A stretch of DNA of 64,000 nt, from positions 1 to 64,000 of the forward strand of contig CATQHT010000001.1 of NCBI GenBank assembly GCA_958296045.1, read 5' to 3'. The first letter of the stretch is position 1, and each line of letters opens with the position of its first letter. This stretch comes from Rhodothermales bacterium (GTDB taxonomy: Bacteria > Bacteroidota > Rhodothermia > Rhodothermales > Bin80). A program made the position numbers and the translations under genes. The notes beneath the pieces are model-generated. The model worked only from the letters and a program-made list of their open reading frames with translations. It was not told the DNA's origin and did no database searches. Positions 62,267 through 64,000 of the stretch are shown here, piece by piece.

Positions 62267-63733
62267 CTATGCCAACAGGTCTTGCACGACATGGCCATGC
62301 ACATCGGTCAGGCGGTACCGCCGGCCCTGGTGCTTGTAGGTAAGCCGTCGGTGCTCGATACCCAAAAGGTGCAGGATCGTCGCCTGGAAGTCATGCACAT
62401 GCACAGGACCTTCGGCGATGTTATATCCCAGGTCGTCGGTTTTACCGTACGTGAGTCCGTGGCGCACGCCGCCGCCAGCCATCCACACCGTGAAGCAGCG
62501 CGGGTGGTGGTCACGTCCGTAGTTGGCTTCTGTCAGGGCGCCCTGGCTGTAGTTGGTGCGACCAAATTCTCCGCCCCAGATCACCAGCGTGTCGTCCAGG
62601 AGGCCCCGCTGCTTAAGATCCATGACCAACGCTGCTGAAGGCTGGTCGGTGTCTTTGCACTGCAGGGCGATGTCTCGCGGCAGGTTGCCGTGCTGGTCCC
62701 ACCCCATATGGTAGAGCTGCACAAAACGGACGTCCCGCTCGGCCAGGCGTCGCGCCAGGAGGCAGTTGGCCGCATAAGTGCCTGGGATCCGGGCGGCTTC
62801 GCCGTACAGTTCAAACGTGGACTCGGGCTCGTCCGACAGGTCGGTGACGGCTGGCACTGATGTCTGCATCCGGTAAGCCATCTCGTACTGCGCGATGCGT
62901 GACTGAATATGCGAAGCGCCAGCAGCCGCTGCCTGCATCTGGTTCAGCTCGGCTAGGTGGTGCAGCATGCGCCGACGATCCCTGGACCCTATCCCCGGCG
63001 GGTTGTTCAGGTACAGTACTGGGTCGTTGCCTGGCCGAAACTGTACCCCTTGGTGCAGCGCCGCCAGAAATCCGTTGCCCCAGAGGCGCGAATAGATCGG
63101 CTGCGGGCGTTGCAGCCCGCGGGACAGCAGCACGCAAAAGGTGGGCAGATTCTCGTTGGCGCTGCCCAGGCCGTAGCTCAGCCATGCACCTATGCTGGGG
63201 CGGCCCGGCTGCTGAGAGCCGGTCTGAAAAAACGTGATCGCCGGGTCATGATTGATGGCTTCCGTATACATCGACCGGACGATGCACAGCTCGTCGGCGA
63301 TCTGCGCCGTGTAGGGGAGTAGGTCGCTGATCCATGCCCCGCTCTTGCCGCGTTGCTCAAAGGGGTATATCGTGGGTGCCAGGGGCAGTGTTTCCTGGTA
63401 GGCGGTCATCCCGGTCAGGCGTTGACCCATGCGGACCGAGGCTGGCAGGTCTTCTCCGCGGCGCCCAGCCAGCGCTGGCTTGTAGTCAAACAGCTCCAGC
63501 TGCGAAGGTCCTCCGCTCTGAAAAAGGTAGATCACGCGGCGCGCCCTGGGCGCTAGGTGCGGGCGCCCCAGGATGCCACTGAGCACGCTAGGTGCGGGCG
63601 CATCGTAGTCGGTGCGGCATCCCAATAGGGTGGACAAAGCAGCGCCGCCAATGCCCAGGCTGAGCCGCGAAAAGAAGTGGCGGCGGTTCATCTGGCAGCT
63701 GCATTCTACCAGCGGGTCCTGATTGCTTATCAT
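62267..63733 (-). CDS. DUF1501 protein (Tat-exported), copy 1
   Basis: The 488-residue protein contains the twin-arginine motif NRRHFFSRLSLGIGGAALST. Blocks VIYLFQSGGPSQLELFDYKP, GKSGAWISDLLPYTAQIADE, AINHDPAITFFQTGSQQPGR, TLVIWGGEFGRTNYSQG, YGRDHHPRCFTVWMAGGGVR and YRLTDVHGHVVQDLL match copy 2 more closely than copy 3. The start codon overlaps the upstream partial PSD1 stop (ATGA). Alkaline-phosphatase-superfamily-like; substrate unknown. Confidence 0.93.
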   Translation of the reverse strand: MISNQDPLVECSCQMNRRHFFSRLSLGIGGAALSTLLGCRTDYDAPAPSVLSGILGRPHLAPRARRVIYLFQSGGPSQLELFDYKPALAGRRGEDLPASVRMGQRLTGMTAYQETLPLAPTIYPFEQRGKSGAWISDLLPYTAQIADELCIVRSMYTEAINHDPAITFFQTGSQQPGRPSIGAWLSYGLGSANENLPTFCVLLSRGLQRPQPIYSRLWGNGFLAALHQGVQFRPGNDPVLYLNNPPGIGSRDRRRMLHHLAELNQMQAAAAGASHIQSRIAQYEMAYRMQTSVPAVTDLSDEPESTFELYGEAARIPGTYAANCLLARRLAERDVRFVQLYHMGWDQHGNLPRDIALQCKDTDQPSAALVMDLKQRGLLDDTLVIWGGEFGRTNYSQGALTEANYGRDHHPRCFTVWMAGGGVRHGLTYGKTDDLGYNIAEGPVHVHDFQATILHLLGIEHRRLTYKHQGRRYRLTDVHGHVVQDLLA

Positions 63734-64000
63734 CGCATCTGGGCTTCATCAAGGTTCATGACGGTGCTCACGACAACCGTCCATGCGGCCACCTCTGCAG
63801 CACGTATGCGGTTGTTCGGTCGCCTCGCGCCCACATGTACTAGGCGCGTTGCGCGCTCCAGCCCACGTTCATAGGCGATGCGCTGCTTCTGCAGCAGTAT
63901 CTGAAGGTTTTCCAGCTCACTCTGCAGCGGACGGCGGGACGTGAACAGTCGGAACGCGCGTGTGATGCGCGCGGCGTCATTTAGTGTTTCGATGGCAGCA
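63730..64000 (-). CDS. PSD1/DUF1553 cytochrome C protein, C-terminal part (partial)
   Basis: The last about 90 residues run in from the right edge: ARITRAFRLFTSRRPLQSEL, LENLQILLQKQRIAYERGLE, and the end AAWTVVVSTVMNLDEAQMR. This is the usual DUF1553 C-terminus (FRxxxxRxPxxxELxxLxxL ... VxxxxNLDEAxxR). The gene therefore completes a third PSD1-DUF1501 pair. Everything upstream lies outside the window. Confidence 0.85.
   Translation of the reverse strand, partial: AAIETLNDAARITRAFRLFTSRRPLQSELENLQILLQKQRIAYERGLERATRLVHVGARRPNNRIRAAEVAAWTVVVSTVMNLDEAQMR

Noticed and set aside
1-64000. CRISPR arrays, tRNA or rRNA genes
   Set aside because: No regularly spaced direct repeats, cloverleaf-like segments or rRNA-like sequence were noticed on either strand; this was by eye, so a weak tRNA could be missed.

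Overview
The window looks like a chromosomal segment of a GC-rich Gram-negative bacterium of the Rhodothermota/Bacteroidota side of the tree. This is inferred from gene content, not from a database search: a TonB-dependent receptor with a carboxypeptidase-like N-terminal extension, a PorV-type protein, several C-terminal domains resembling type IX secretion sorting domains, tandem CRTAC1-type (FG-GAP + ASPIC/UnbV) lipoproteins, and a bacterial hslVU/mreBC/purHN core. No tRNA, rRNA or CRISPR array was seen.

Layout. 1-2262 (minus): the end of a surface-polysaccharide-type locus, with a partial polytopic membrane protein and a FemAB-like acyltransferase. 3094-6515 (minus): hslV, a NYN-domain gene, then hslU. 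7057-9417 (minus): an IS66 element whose tnpA is split by a frameshift. 9695-16470 (minus): a core block of LD-carboxypeptidase, purN, purH, mreB, mreC and a PBP4-type dacB. 16507-20817 (plus): WbqC-like protein, MscS channel, a two-subunit sodium:solute symporter and a small lipoprotein. 20842-22434: a tnpB element with terminal inverted repeats and a small upstream ORF. 22843-40310 (plus): an SGLT-type symporter, then a long cluster (TonB-dependent receptor, secreted Fn3-type protein, PorV-like protein, three tandem CRTAC1 proteins, two TPR lipoproteins, and an alpha/beta-hydrolase that has lost catalytic residues).

40400-52235 is a decayed accessory region: an orphan sorting-domain fragment, a transposase remnant, an AAA ATPase with a broken DUF4276 partner, a leucine-rich-repeat gene cut in two by a 2.46-kb IS256-like element, a DUF302 gene, and a second, degraded tnpB copy that has destroyed a sulfatase gene. 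52232-64000 (minus) is a planctomycete-style operon of alternating PSD1 cytochrome (DUF1549/DUF1553) and DUF1501 genes with start/stop overlaps, ending in a DUF2231-cytochrome-LRR membrane protein and the truncated sulfatase.

The most unusual items are (i) the IS256-like element, which carries a translationally coupled, catalytically dead paralogue of its own transposase inside one pair of inverted repeats; (ii) the tnpB element, which has about 23-bp terminal inverted repeats, a TTA direct repeat and a conserved ribbon-helix-helix-like small ORF but no DDE or Y1 transposase; and (iii) the CRTAC1/TPR/pseudo-hydrolase cluster behind a TonB-dependent receptor.
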